From: Prevotellaceae bacterium
GTDB taxonomy: Bacteria > Bacteroidota > Bacteroidia > Bacteroidales > Bacteroidaceae
DNA: 13,363 bases
Assembly: GCA_015256945.1 (NCBI GenBank)
Contig: JABZLB010000045.1
Coordinates: forward strand, 1 to 13,363
Direction of reading: 5' to 3'
The notes under the pieces: model-generated
What the model was told of the DNA's origin: nothing
The model's database searches: none
Seen by the model: the letters and a program-made list of their open reading frames with translations, nothing else
Program-made: the position numbers and the translations under genes
In this document: piece after piece, positions 1 through 6,190 of the stretch
How positions within the stretch are numbered: position 1 is the stretch's first letter
Layout: each line of letters begins with the position of its first letter

Positions 1-397
1 CTGCAATCTGGCCGAAGAAAAGGGTCTAGGAACCTGCTTCCTCGGCACAACATTCTACAATCCGCTCTCGATTGTTGAAACCCTTGCTCTGCCCCGACTC
101 GTTATGCCCGTAGGAACAATAACCCTCGGCTGGCCTGCCGAATCTCCCGACCAGTCTGAACGTTTGCCGATTGAAAGTATCATCCACTCCGAAACCTATT
201 GCGATTACACTCCCGAGCTCATCGACCGGTTCTATGCCGAAAAGGAATCCTTACCCGCCAACCGCCAGTTTGTCGAGATAAACAACAAGGAAACTCTAGC
301 ACAAGTTTTCACCGACATTCGCTACACCCGAGCCGACAACGAGCATATTTCTGCTACACTCATCTCTGCCCTCAAGCATCAAGGTTTTCTAGATTAA
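1..397 (+). CDS. Nitroreductase-family NAD(P)H oxidoreductase, C-terminal part (5' end outside window)
   Basis: The open frame already runs at base 2 and gives about 131 residues up to the TAA at 395-397, so the true start lies upstream of the window. The visible part begins with a stretch of the form AEEKGLGTCFLGTTFYNP, continues with RLVMPVGTITLGWPAE, and ends with an F-x-D-x-RYT-x-x-DNE segment and a short tail ending in GFLD. This pattern is typical of the C-terminal half of FMN-dependent nitroreductase-family proteins of Bacteroidota, which reduce nitro compounds, quinones or flavins with NAD(P)H in the cytoplasm. The physiological substrate cannot be read from the sequence. The FMN-binding N-terminal region is not visible. 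It converges with the phosphopantetheinyl transferase gene across a structured gene-free stretch. The ATG at 104 is internal and not the real start. Confidence 0.75.
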   Translation, partial: CNLAEEKGLGTCFLGTTFYNPLSIVETLALPRLVMPVGTITLGWPAESPDQSERLPIESIIHSETYCDYTPELIDRFYAEKESLPANRQFVEINNKETLAQVFTDIRYTRADNEHISATLISALKHQGFLD

Positions 398-455
398 TTC
401 TCCCCCCTACCCTATATTCCGCCCAGACTCGGCTTTTATCTTACTTTTCTTTCTT

Positions 456-551
456 AAAACCGTGAGTTGCGTTTAAGAATCTACTTAAGCTCCGTTATGA
501 ACGACGGATGTTAAGATGTAAGTTCGTTATCTTACATTGAACTCACGTTTT
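456..551 (+). other. Cloverleaf-like structured element in gene-free stretch (possible ncRNA or dispersed repeat)
   Basis: A closing stem pairs 461-468 (CGTGAGTT) perfectly with 540-547 (AACTCACG), and continues as AAAA 456-459 with TTTT 548-551 after one bulged C at 460. Inside it sit three hairpins: 471-477 with 484-490 (7 bp, one G-U), 491-495 with 504-508 (5 bp, extendable by a G-U), and 516-522 with 531-537 (7 bp, perfect). Hairpin 3 has an alternative 6-bp pairing, 512-517 with 529-534. The wobble pairs form only in + strand RNA; the minus strand would have A-C mismatches there. A U-rich stretch follows the closing stem. It starts about 60 bp after the nitroreductase stop, so it could be its 3' UTR, a terminator, an independent RNA or a MITE/REP-like repeat. 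The fold is seen directly; the role is unknown. Confidence 0.55.
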
Positions 552-558
552 ATTATGC

Positions 559-606
559 TATGAGATTTCTGTCGTTCGTTTGCGGCGTTGTCGCAAACCT
601 CTCATA
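559..606. other. Second stem-loop of the 397-711 gene-free stretch
   Basis: An outer 7-bp stem joins 559-565 (TATGAGA) to 600-606 (TCTCATA). An inner perfect 7-bp stem joins 578-584 (GTTTGCG) to 592-598 (CGCAAAC) around a 7-nt loop. The two are separated by an asymmetric internal loop of 12 nt on the left and one base on the right. It begins 8 bp after the cloverleaf element and may be part of the same unit. All pairs are Watson-Crick, so it gives no strand preference. It could serve as a transcription barrier between the convergent nitroreductase and phosphopantetheinyl transferase genes, but no good T-tract follows on either strand. Confidence 0.45.
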
Positions 607-611
607 CAGTT

Positions 612-711
612 TTGTTTTGCTTTTGCAAGATACCTGCAAAGTCAATCCAAAATTGTTTTGCATTTGCAGCACGCCTACAAGACAATTACAAAATTATTCT
701 GCCTTTAAACG
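612..711. repeat. Degenerate direct repeat, period about 41 bp, roughly 2.5 copies
   Basis: TTGTTTTGCTTTTGCA at 612-627 recurs as TTGTTTTGCATTTGCA at 653-668 (one change, shift 41) and more weakly as TTATTCTGCCTTTAAA from about 694. The segment starting CCTGCAAAG at 633 recurs as CCTACAAG at 674, both leading into CAAAAT; with two one-base gaps about 18 of 22 positions agree. The last copy runs into the 3' end of the phosphopantetheinyl transferase gene at 712. Neither strand has an open frame that I would call a gene here, and I see no clear Bacteroidota promoter. Confidence 0.4.
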
Positions 712-1224
712 TTACTCAAGCATGTAGAGGAGTGTGTATTCTCGGGTTGTTTTGATGGTGTAGGGGGTCACGGTTTTATGACGTGTGTCGATAGCAATGC
801 GCTCGGAGGGGACAATTTTCATTTCTTGATAAGTTAATTTGGCTTTATGGTGTAGTTTAAATAGCGCTTCCTTGGCACACCATGCTGCAAGGAGGTCGTT
901 GATTGTTTTGAAAGGTTCGTCTATGCGCAGAAATCGGTGGGCGATGCGACGGATGCGTTCAGAGCGATATTCAATGTCGATTCCCACATGATGTGTCGGA
1001 GAGAGAATTATGGCTAGGTGCCCTTTAGTGTGCGAAATGCTTATGTTATTGCCGGGAATGATGGGTTCGCCGTCGGGGCCGTGGGTTAACTCAACGTCTT
1101 TGCCGAGCATTACATGGAGGAGTTGTTTCTCGGCTTGTTGTTCGGCTTGTCGGCCGTTCGAGATTTTAATTATTCCGAGTTTTGTTCCGTTATCAGTTAT
1201 CTGTTTTATGATGATTCGGCTCAT
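712..1224 (-). CDS. 4'-phosphopantetheinyl transferase superfamily protein (Sfp/AcpS fold)
   Basis: The 170-residue protein carries the signatures of 4'-phosphopantetheinyl transferases, which move the phosphopantetheine arm of coenzyme A onto a serine of acyl, aryl or peptidyl carrier proteins. Visible are NISISHT (about residues 60-66), the metal-binding GIDIE (81-85, with D83 and E85) and WCAKEALFK (115-123, with E119), in the usual order. It is shorter than classical Sfp (about 220 aa) but longer than AcpS (about 120 aa), so it may be a compact Sfp-type enzyme with a reduced N-terminal half. The target carrier protein is not in the window. The ATG at 1224 lies inside the 3' end of gldE (32-bp overlap), which suggests translational coupling and expression from the ssb-gldE transcript. 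Family assignment is firm; substrate is open. Confidence 0.88.
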   Translation of the reverse strand: MSRIIIKQITDNGTKLGIIKISNGRQAEQQAEKQLLHVMLGKDVELTHGPDGEPIIPGNNISISHTKGHLAIILSPTHHVGIDIEYRSERIRRIAHRFLRIDEPFKTINDLLAAWCAKEALFKLHHKAKLTYQEMKIVPSERIAIDTRHKTVTPYTIKTTREYTLLYMLE

Positions 1225-2524
1225 TTATGGTGACTTTTATTTTACTTATTCTTCTTTCTTCGATGGCGATAATTTCAAAGGTGTAGTTTCGGTAGTTTAT
1301 TTTTTCGTGTATGCTTGGGAAGTCGCCTTTTATTTCAAGAATCAGTCCGGCGAGTGAATCAGCGTCACCTTCAATGTCGATAAATTCATCGTCGGGCGTT
1401 CCGATGATTCTTGTGAAGTCACTCAGGAGTGTTTTGCCTTCGAAGAGGTAGGTGTTGTAATTTAGTTTGGAGTAGTATTTTTCCTCCTCGTCGTATTCAT
1501 CGTTTATTTCTCCAACGATTTCTTCAAGTATATCTTCCATGGTCACAATTCCACTTGTCCCTCCAAATTCGTCAACAACGACTGCAATGTGCACTCTGTT
1601 GTTTTGAAATTCGCGCAGGAGGTCGTCGATTTTTTTTGTTTCCGGTACGAAATATGGTGGACGTATGAGACTTTGCCACCTGAAATTGGTTGTTTTCGAA
1701 AGGTAAGGCAAAAGGTCTTTAATGTAGAGTATGCCACGGATGTTGTCTTGGTTGTCTTGATAAATTGGGATGCGCGAATAGTTGTTTTCAACAATGCATT
1801 GAAGCACATCTTCATATTTGCTTTTTATGTCGAGGTCCACTATATCCTGCCTGGAGGTCATGATTTCTCTTGCCGTTTCGTCGCTGAATCTGATTATTCC
1901 TCGGAGCATTTTCTGTTCATCCTTAATTTCGTTTTGATTGGTGAGTTCGAGGGCCTGTTCGAGATCGTCGACAGATAGTTGCCGATTTTCTTTTTGAACC
2001 ACTCGCTCGGCAAATGCCCCGCTTTTGAGAAGAATATTTTCGAGATACCAAAAGAGACGTCTGAGGAATATTATGCTTTTTGCAGCGCCTCGGCAGAATT
2101 TGAGCGGATTTTGTCGACTGTAAACTTTAGGCATAATTTCGCCGAAAAGCAGCAAAAGAAATGTTAACAGAACGGTTATACAGAGAAATTCGAGCCATTC
2201 AGCCTTGAATCGAACTAGGTTTGTGAGCACATAGTTCGAGAGCATTATTATCGTGACGTTGACAAGATTGTTTGTTATGAGAATTGTTGCAAGGGTGCGT
2301 TCACTGTCTTCACGGAGAAGCTGTATGTTTTTGTCGGCCACCCTTTTGCTTGGGTCGAGTTGGTCGAGGTCGTTAGGCGATAGACTAAAGAATGCTATCT
2401 CCGACCCGCTTGCGAATCCTGACAGGAATAACAATACGGCCGATAGCAATGCCGATATTATAACACCAATCGTTGGCTGTTGAAATTCAATGTAGGATGA
2501 AAGGTCAAGTAGTAGTTCTTGCAT
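1193..2524 (-). CDS. gldE: GldE-type membrane protein (CNNM/DUF21 + two CBS + CorC_HlyC domains)
   Basis: The 443-residue protein has the layout of the CNNM/CorC (hemolysin C-like) family. Hydrophobic segments of the DUF21 transmembrane domain lie at about residues 15-190, including SGFASGSEIAFFSL near the start and LLLLFGEIMPKVYSR later. A CBS pair follows at about 210-345 (NNYSRIPIYQ; VVVDEFGGTSGIVTMEDILE), then an acidic linker and a CorC_HlyC domain to the C-terminus. Related proteins are inner-membrane Mg2+/divalent-cation transporters. The order ssb, then this gene, matches the Bacteroidota gldE locus; in gliding relatives gldE is followed by gldD, but here a phosphopantetheinyl transferase follows. 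The start is 2 bp after the ssb stop, so it is almost certainly cotranscribed and perhaps coupled. A role in gliding is not implied by the sequence. Confidence 0.88.
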   Translation of the reverse strand: MQELLLDLSSYIEFQQPTIGVIISALLSAVLLFLSGFASGSEIAFFSLSPNDLDQLDPSKRVADKNIQLLREDSERTLATILITNNLVNVTIIMLSNYVLTNLVRFKAEWLEFLCITVLLTFLLLLFGEIMPKVYSRQNPLKFCRGAAKSIIFLRRLFWYLENILLKSGAFAERVVQKENRQLSVDDLEQALELTNQNEIKDEQKMLRGIIRFSDETAREIMTSRQDIVDLDIKSKYEDVLQCIVENNYSRIPIYQDNQDNIRGILYIKDLLPYLSKTTNFRWQSLIRPPYFVPETKKIDDLLREFQNNRVHIAVVVDEFGGTSGIVTMEDILEEIVGEINDEYDEEEKYYSKLNYNTYLFEGKTLLSDFTRIIGTPDDEFIDIEGDADSLAGLILEIKGDFPSIHEKINYRNYTFEIIAIEERRISKIKVTINEPNHHKTDN

Positions 2525-2526
2525 TT

Positions 2527-2934
2527 TTAGAATGGCAATTTAGCGTCGGTTTCTTCTCCGGTTATTTCTGTTTGTGCAGTATTTGCAGTGGTGTTTTCCG
2601 TACGTCTGGATTGGGCTAACCATTCTAAATTGTCGGCATATATCTCGGTCACTGCGTGTCGAATACCTTTCTTATCGTCGTAATTACGATAACGCAAACG
2701 TCCCTCGATATATAACTTATCACCTTTATGAATGTATTTCTCAGTGTATTTAGCCAGTCCTTTAAACAGGACTATATTATGCCAATCGGTATGGTCGGGT
2801 ACTTGAGTGCCATTCGGTAGAACATAACCTCGTTCTGTTGTGGCTAAACTGAAGGAGGCAACGCATTGGTCGGATTCGAAATATCTAATCTCAGGCTCTT
2901 TGCCGACATTCCCAATCAGCATTACTTTGTTCAT
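2527..2934 (-). CDS. ssb: Single-stranded DNA-binding protein
   Basis: The 135-residue protein begins MNKVMLIGNVGKEPEIRY, the usual opening of bacterial SSB. The OB fold takes up about residues 1-105, with ATTERGY and the tryptophan-containing TDWHNIVLFKGLA and GDKLYIEGRLRYR strands. A short polar linker follows (about 110-125) and the tail ends DAKLPF, the conserved hydrophobic tip that binds SSB partner proteins; the tail is less acidic than the classical DDDIPF. It coats single-stranded DNA during replication, repair and recombination. The length is short but normal for Bacteroidota. Only 35 bp separate it from the 179-aa gene upstream and 2 bp from gldE downstream. I see no clear promoter in the 35-bp gap, so it may be transcribed from further upstream. 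Confidence 0.95.
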   Translation of the reverse strand: MNKVMLIGNVGKEPEIRYFESDQCVASFSLATTERGYVLPNGTQVPDHTDWHNIVLFKGLAKYTEKYIHKGDKLYIEGRLRYRNYDDKKGIRHAVTEIYADNLEWLAQSRRTENTTANTAQTEITGEETDAKLPF

Positions 2935-2969
2935 TGCTCAAACATCAAAAAAAGACTCACTGAATGTGA

Positions 2970-3509
2970 TTATCTCCACATCCCAAGATATCTAAAATTG
3001 AAGTTTTTTCCCTTTGCTGATGGGAATTGGCTACGGCTATCGACTCTTTCTCGCAGATAATCTACAATTCGACTATAGCAATCGGCGCCGGATAAAGCCT
3101 TGCAGTTTGCAACAAAAAGAGTATCTCGATATTCGTGCTTGCCGGTTGATGGAATCAGAACAACTCGTTTGAAATTCAATGTTCCTTCATACCATCCTTC
3201 TCTTTCTTGGTTTAGATGCATAATAGAGGGGTTTTCTTTGCGTTGAACGAAATCATTTCCACTACGCAATGCTTTTTTCTGTTTGAAATCAAGCATCGTT
3301 GCAGCCTCGGTTTTAATTATAATGAAATAAATACGTGGACGCACTTTATATCGCTTCGGATAGAAGACATCACTTTCTACATATTCCCTAATGTCTGCCT
3401 CCAAATCTTGTGTCATCTGGATATCGGGAATAGAAACTAAAAAGTCAATGGCTTCGTCGACGCTATGAGCTAATATCTCGTGGTCGAAGAATCTTAAATA
3501 TAAATTCAT
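2970..3509 (-). CDS. Uncharacterised 179-aa protein, probably a conserved Bacteroidales family
   Basis: I cannot assign a function. The protein has no signal peptide, no membrane segment and no nucleotide-binding or catalytic motif that I recognise. The N-terminus (MNLYLRFFDHEILAHSVDEA) looks like a small alpha/beta domain. DVFYPKRYKVRPRIYFIIIKT (about 48-68) and an aromatic-rich GWYEGTLNFKRVVLIP (about 105-120) follow, then a basic tail with RVDSRSQFPSAKGKNF. The charged, ordered composition and intact frame of good length argue for a real cytoplasmic protein. It sits between tRNA-Gly and ssb; 31 bp separate it from the tRNA and 35 bp from ssb, with no clear promoter of its own, so readthrough from the tRNA promoter is possible. 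Many Bacteroidota have mutY just upstream of ssb, so this neighbour is worth noting. Confidence 0.7.
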   Translation of the reverse strand: MNLYLRFFDHEILAHSVDEAIDFLVSIPDIQMTQDLEADIREYVESDVFYPKRYKVRPRIYFIIIKTEAATMLDFKQKKALRSGNDFVQRKENPSIMHLNQEREGWYEGTLNFKRVVLIPSTGKHEYRDTLFVANCKALSGADCYSRIVDYLRERVDSRSQFPSAKGKNFNFRYLGMWR

Positions 3510-3540
3510 TTGGATGCGTTAATATGTTTCTCTAAAAAAG

Positions 3541-3613
3541 AGCGGCAAACGGGGCTCGAACCCGCGACCTCGACCTTGGCAAGGTCGCGCTCTACCAACT
3601 GAGCTATTGCCGC
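3541..3613 (-). tRNA. tRNA-Gly (anticodon GCC)
   Basis: The minus strand folds into a complete 73-nt cloverleaf: 7-bp acceptor stem (GCGGCAA with TTGCCGC), D-arm GCTC/GAGC, anticodon stem CGACC/GGTCG around TTGCCAA, a 5-nt variable loop, and a T-arm GCGGG/CCCGT with loop TTCGAGC (one G-U). The anticodon GCC is at 3578-3580. The discriminator is U, as expected for bacterial tRNA-Gly. CCA is not encoded: the U is followed directly by CTTTTTT (six T, the complement of 3534-3539), a U-run that could help end transcription after the tRNA fold. It reads GGC and GGU codons. A strong promoter match lies just upstream (3627-3658). Confidence 0.97.
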
Positions 3614-3626
3614 GATAATATGTTTG

Positions 3627-3658
3627 CAAAGGTATATGTAAATATTTAAAGGGCCAAA
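3627..3658 (-). promoter_or_regulatory. Promoter of tRNA-Gly (Bacteroidota type)
   Basis: Read on the minus strand, TTTG (3655-3658) is followed after 20 bp by TACCTTTG (3627-3634). Both boxes match the Bacteroidota sigma factor consensus TTTG, 19-21 bp, TAnnTTTG. Transcription would start about 5-8 nt further on, near 3620, a few bases before the mature tRNA 5' end at 3613. The promoter lies within 75 bp of the lipoprotein stop codon, so the tRNA is probably transcribed independently of that gene. Confidence 0.75.
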
Positions 3659-3687
3659 ATTTTTACACAATTTAATAATAATCTCAT

Positions 3688-4281
3688 CTAATTGATGAAG
3701 AGTACTCCCAAAGGTCCCCCAGTCGTAGCTCTGTATGTGGTCATTTGTCCTGTATTATTGATGCAATTTCCTCCGGTATTCAGGTTAAACTGACGTCGGC
3801 AATTATTGCATGTGGCAATACCGTTACTGTTGAGAATTAGTGGAAAGCTCCGCATGGGTATGGCATTGTAATTAAAACATATGGGACATTGGACGTCAAA
3901 AGCATAGAAATGGTATCCGCTGCCATCGTCAGAAAGATTGGCATAGCCGACAATCAGTCCGTTGTTCATACCTATTCGTGTACCATTCTTCCGCTCTGTA
4001 TCTTTTGCATCGAAATTGCTTATGCTATTTTGTCCCTGATTTGATGTAAACGAGTAGGCGTTTCGGTTAGGTAAATACCTGATAATACAGAAAACACCCG
4101 GACTCATTGGGTTCATTACCGAGGCAAGAGTAGGGTCCTGATGAGTTCTGTTGTCGATGTAAAGGTTACAATGGAAACTGCTGTATGTATAATGATCGCT
4201 TGTGCACGATGCCAGTAATACACAAGCAGCAGCAATGAAAGCAGATGTTATTTTAAATAAAATACGGATAGCATGTATCAT
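3688..4281 (-). CDS. Lipoprotein with Rieske-like domain carrying CxxC pairs in place of Cys-His
   Basis: The chosen ATG at 4281 gives 197 residues starting with a lipoprotein signal peptide: basic n-region, hydrophobic core, lipobox LLASC with C26 as the lipid-modified residue. A GTG at 4299 would add six residues before the signal and is less likely. The mature part is predicted to be membrane-anchored outside the cytoplasm. Its C-terminal third has CPIC (132-135) and CNNC (158-161) followed by RRQFNLNTGG. The spacing and the F-x-L-x-T-G after the second box resemble Rieske domains (C-x-H ... C-x-x-H-G-x-x-F-D), but both His ligands appear to be replaced by Cys, which would suit a rubredoxin-like iron or zinc site. 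The fold comparison is from memory of motifs, not a search. It follows the SRPBCC gene by 55 bp on the same strand. No redox partner lies nearby. Confidence 0.7.
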   Translation of the reverse strand: MIHAIRILFKITSAFIAAACVLLASCTSDHYTYSSFHCNLYIDNRTHQDPTLASVMNPMSPGVFCIIRYLPNRNAYSFTSNQGQNSISNFDAKDTERKNGTRIGMNNGLIVGYANLSDDGSGYHFYAFDVQCPICFNYNAIPMRSFPLILNSNGIATCNNCRRQFNLNTGGNCINNTGQMTTYRATTGGPLGVLFIN

Positions 4282-4336
4282 AAATGAAGGAGTGTCCACC
4301 CAATATTGTTTTATGATATGAGAGCGAATTTTTTAT

Positions 4337-4747
4337 TTATTCGTACTGAATAAGCTGAAGTGCATCTGCAATTTTCTCAATACCTTCTTGTAAAGGCTTT
4401 TTTACCATACCTGCAATAAAAGGGTTAAGATCAGCTTTTATAGTGAGTTTCATTTTTGATGACGTCTCACTGGCTGGAAGAATCTGTATCCAAAAGTTGA
4501 AAGGAATAGGACTTTCTTGTGTCTCAAATTTAATTTCTTTCGGTTCTTCACGATTTACAATCATCATCTTAACAGCACCCATAGGAGTAGAAACGGAAAT
4601 ACTGTCAGAAGTAAAAGTTAAGTCTTTAACCTGATCCTGGGGAATCTTGTCTTGAACTTTTTGTATATTGCTCAGGTCACTAAGCATATTATATACAGCC
4701 TGTTGAGGATAGGCTATCTCACGTATTGTGCTTTCTATCTTTGTCAT
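4337..4747 (-). CDS. SRPBCC (START-like) superfamily protein
   Basis: The 136-residue protein begins with MTKIESTIREIAYPQQAVYNML, a strand followed by the short helix that opens SRPBCC/polyketide cyclase-like folds, and continues with alternating strands (SISVSTPMGAVKMMIV; PKEIKFETQE; FNFWIQILPA; SKMKLTIKADLNPF). It closes with the long C-terminal helix (KPLQEGIEKIADALQLIQ) that typically covers a hydrophobic pocket. Such proteins bind small hydrophobic ligands or act as non-catalytic helpers; the ligand is unknown. There is no signal peptide, so it is cytoplasmic. The gene starts 5 bp after the pyrE stop and is surely cotranscribed with it. That pairing does not tell its job, as no pyrimidine-related residue pattern is visible. 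Confidence 0.8.
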   Translation of the reverse strand: MTKIESTIREIAYPQQAVYNMLSDLSNIQKVQDKIPQDQVKDLTFTSDSISVSTPMGAVKMMIVNREEPKEIKFETQESPIPFNFWIQILPASETSSKMKLTIKADLNPFIAGMVKKPLQEGIEKIADALQLIQYE

Positions 4748-4752
4748 ACGGC

Positions 4753-5391
4753 TTATTTGTTTTGTTTCCAGTTTGCAGGGTCTTTACGCCACTCACGCAG
4801 AACCTCAATATCATTCTTTGAAATATATCCGGTTTGTGCTGCGATTTCTACGGTATGCTCATAGTCTCCGATGGTAATAAGCTTTAAACCAGCTTCTTTA
4901 AATGCTTCTTCAGCAACAGTAAAACCGTATGTATAGCTGGCCACCATGCCAATAACATCAAACCCTGCTGAGCGTAAGGCTTCAACTGCTTTTAGCGAAC
5001 TGCTTCCTGTTGAGATTAGATCTTCAACCACCACCACTTTAGATCCTTCAGGCAAACGTCCTTCTATCTGACTTTTTGTGCCATGATCTTTCGGCTTGGG
5101 TCTCACATAAGCATAAGGTAACTGTAATAAATCGGCCACAGCCATCCCCATAGCAATGGCACCTGTGGCCACACCAGCCACAGCCGTAGCCTCTGGAAAG
5201 TATTCCAGTACAGCGTGTGTGAGTTCGGTTTTCACAAAAGCCCTTACTTCCGGATAGCTTAAAACCAGTCGGTTGTCGGTATAAATTGGCGAGTTCCAGC
5301 CCGATGCCCATTGAAAAGGCTCGTTGGGTTGAAGTTTAATGGCTTTTATTTTTAGAAGTTTTTCTGCAAAGGCATGTTTCAGTGTATCCAT
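4753..5391 (-). CDS. pyrE: Orotate phosphoribosyltransferase
   Basis: The 212-residue protein catalyses orotate + PRPP to orotidine 5'-phosphate, the fifth step of pyrimidine synthesis. It shows the type I phosphoribosyltransferase signature VVVVEDLISTGSS (about residues 119-131, with the acidic pair ED and the TGSS phosphate loop). The N-terminal PFQWASGWNSPIYTDNR segment (about 25-41) and RPKPKDHGTKSQIEG (about 97-111), with the catalytic lysines of the flexible loop, are characteristic of OPRTases. The length is normal. It has its own well-matched promoter between it and comF (5418-5448), with a leader of about 20 nt, too short for an attenuator. The next gene, for the SRPBCC protein, follows after 5 bp. 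Confidence 0.96.
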   Translation of the reverse strand: MDTLKHAFAEKLLKIKAIKLQPNEPFQWASGWNSPIYTDNRLVLSYPEVRAFVKTELTHAVLEYFPEATAVAGVATGAIAMGMAVADLLQLPYAYVRPKPKDHGTKSQIEGRLPEGSKVVVVEDLISTGSSSLKAVEALRSAGFDVIGMVASYTYGFTVAEEAFKEAGLKLITIGDYEHTVEIAAQTGYISKNDIEVLREWRKDPANWKQNK

Positions 5392-5417
5392 ATATTACGT
5401 GATATTTTATTTGTTCA

Positions 5418-5448
5418 CAAAGTTAGTGTAAATTGATGATAATACAAA
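5418..5448 (-). promoter_or_regulatory. Promoter of pyrE (Bacteroidota type)
   Basis: On the minus strand TTTG (5445-5448) is followed after 19 bp by TAACTTTG (5418-5425), an exact match to the TTTG/TAnnTTTG consensus and spacing. Transcription should begin near 5412, about 20 nt before the pyrE ATG at 5391. It lies in the 94-bp gap after comF, so pyrE and the SRPBCC gene can be expressed separately from prmC-recX-comF. Confidence 0.7.
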
Positions 5449-5485
5449 AAAATGCTATTGCATATCTTTCTTTTCAATGGTTATC

Positions 5486-6190
5486 TCATCGCTGTTCATT
5501 GGCAAAGCCTATTGAAACCAGGCTAAGTTTTACACCGTCAGCCTTTCTAAGTTCTTTCCCTAACGAACAAACGGTAGCTCCTGTTGTCACAACGTCGTCT
5601 ACAATTAATAGATGCGCACCTCTTATTTTTTCAAAATCTGCCAGCTCAAACGCCTGTTCAACATTTATTGCCCGTTCTAATCTCCCTTTGTTTGTTTGGC
5701 TCGAATTGAAACTTTTGCGTCTTATCACATGCTCCCAAACTGGTAATTTGCATTCTTCGGCAATGCCTTCGGCTATCATCTGGCTTTGATTATATCCGCG
5801 TTTACGCTGATGTCCCTCCGTCAGCGGAACAGGAACTAAGGCATCTATACCTGTAAAGAAGTTGGCTTTATATAATTGTCTGCCCACGTATCGTCCTAAT
5901 TCTACTCCTGTTTCCGGTGCATTCATGTATTTTAATTTATATAGAGGATACGATGATGTGGCGTGAGCTGTGTAATACATCAGCGCATAGGCTCTTTCTA
6001 TGGGCAGGCGTCCCCAGAACATTTGCGTCATGGGGTTGTCATCGGGCTGTGTAAGGAAGTGGGTTAAAGGCAAGTGCAGGAGACAAACTGTACAAAAAAG
6101 GGTTTCTTCTACCGCCAGTCTTTGTCCGCAAACGGCACATGCACGTGGATTTGTCAGGTCTAATAAACGTTGTAAAAAGCTAACTCTCAT
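5486..6190 (-). CDS. comF: ComF family protein (phosphoribosyltransferase-like)
   Basis: The 234-residue protein has the two parts of ComF/GntX proteins. An N-terminal zinc-ribbon has Cys pairs at C18/C21 and C33/C36 (CAVC, CTVC). The C-terminal phosphoribosyltransferase-type domain carries DALVPVPLT (about 116-124), KRGYNQSQMIAEGIA (about 130-144) and the PRPP-loop motif LLIVDDVVTTGAT (about 194-206). In naturally competent bacteria ComF helps bring single-stranded DNA into the cytoplasm; the role in Bacteroidota is less clear, and no other competence gene is visible here. The ATG at 6190 overlaps the recX 3' end by 11 bp, indicating coupled translation within prmC-recX-comF. No signal peptide is present, so it is cytoplasmic. 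Confidence 0.92.
   Translation of the reverse strand: MRVSFLQRLLDLTNPRACAVCGQRLAVEETLFCTVCLLHLPLTHFLTQPDDNPMTQMFWGRLPIERAYALMYYTAHATSSYPLYKLKYMNAPETGVELGRYVGRQLYKANFFTGIDALVPVPLTEGHQRKRGYNQSQMIAEGIAEECKLPVWEHVIRRKSFNSSQTNKGRLERAINVEQAFELADFEKIRGAHLLIVDDVVTTGATVCSLGKELRKADGVKLSLVSIGFANEQR

Noticed and set aside
456..551. Integron attC site or tRNA gene as explanation of the cloverleaf
   Set aside because: There is no cassette array or integrase nearby, the core attC sites are not visible, and neither a T-loop nor an anticodon arm of tRNA type is present.
1589..1978. 129-aa open frame on the + strand inside gldE
   Set aside because: It is a shadow of the CBS-domain coding region of gldE, without its own promoter or recognisable product.
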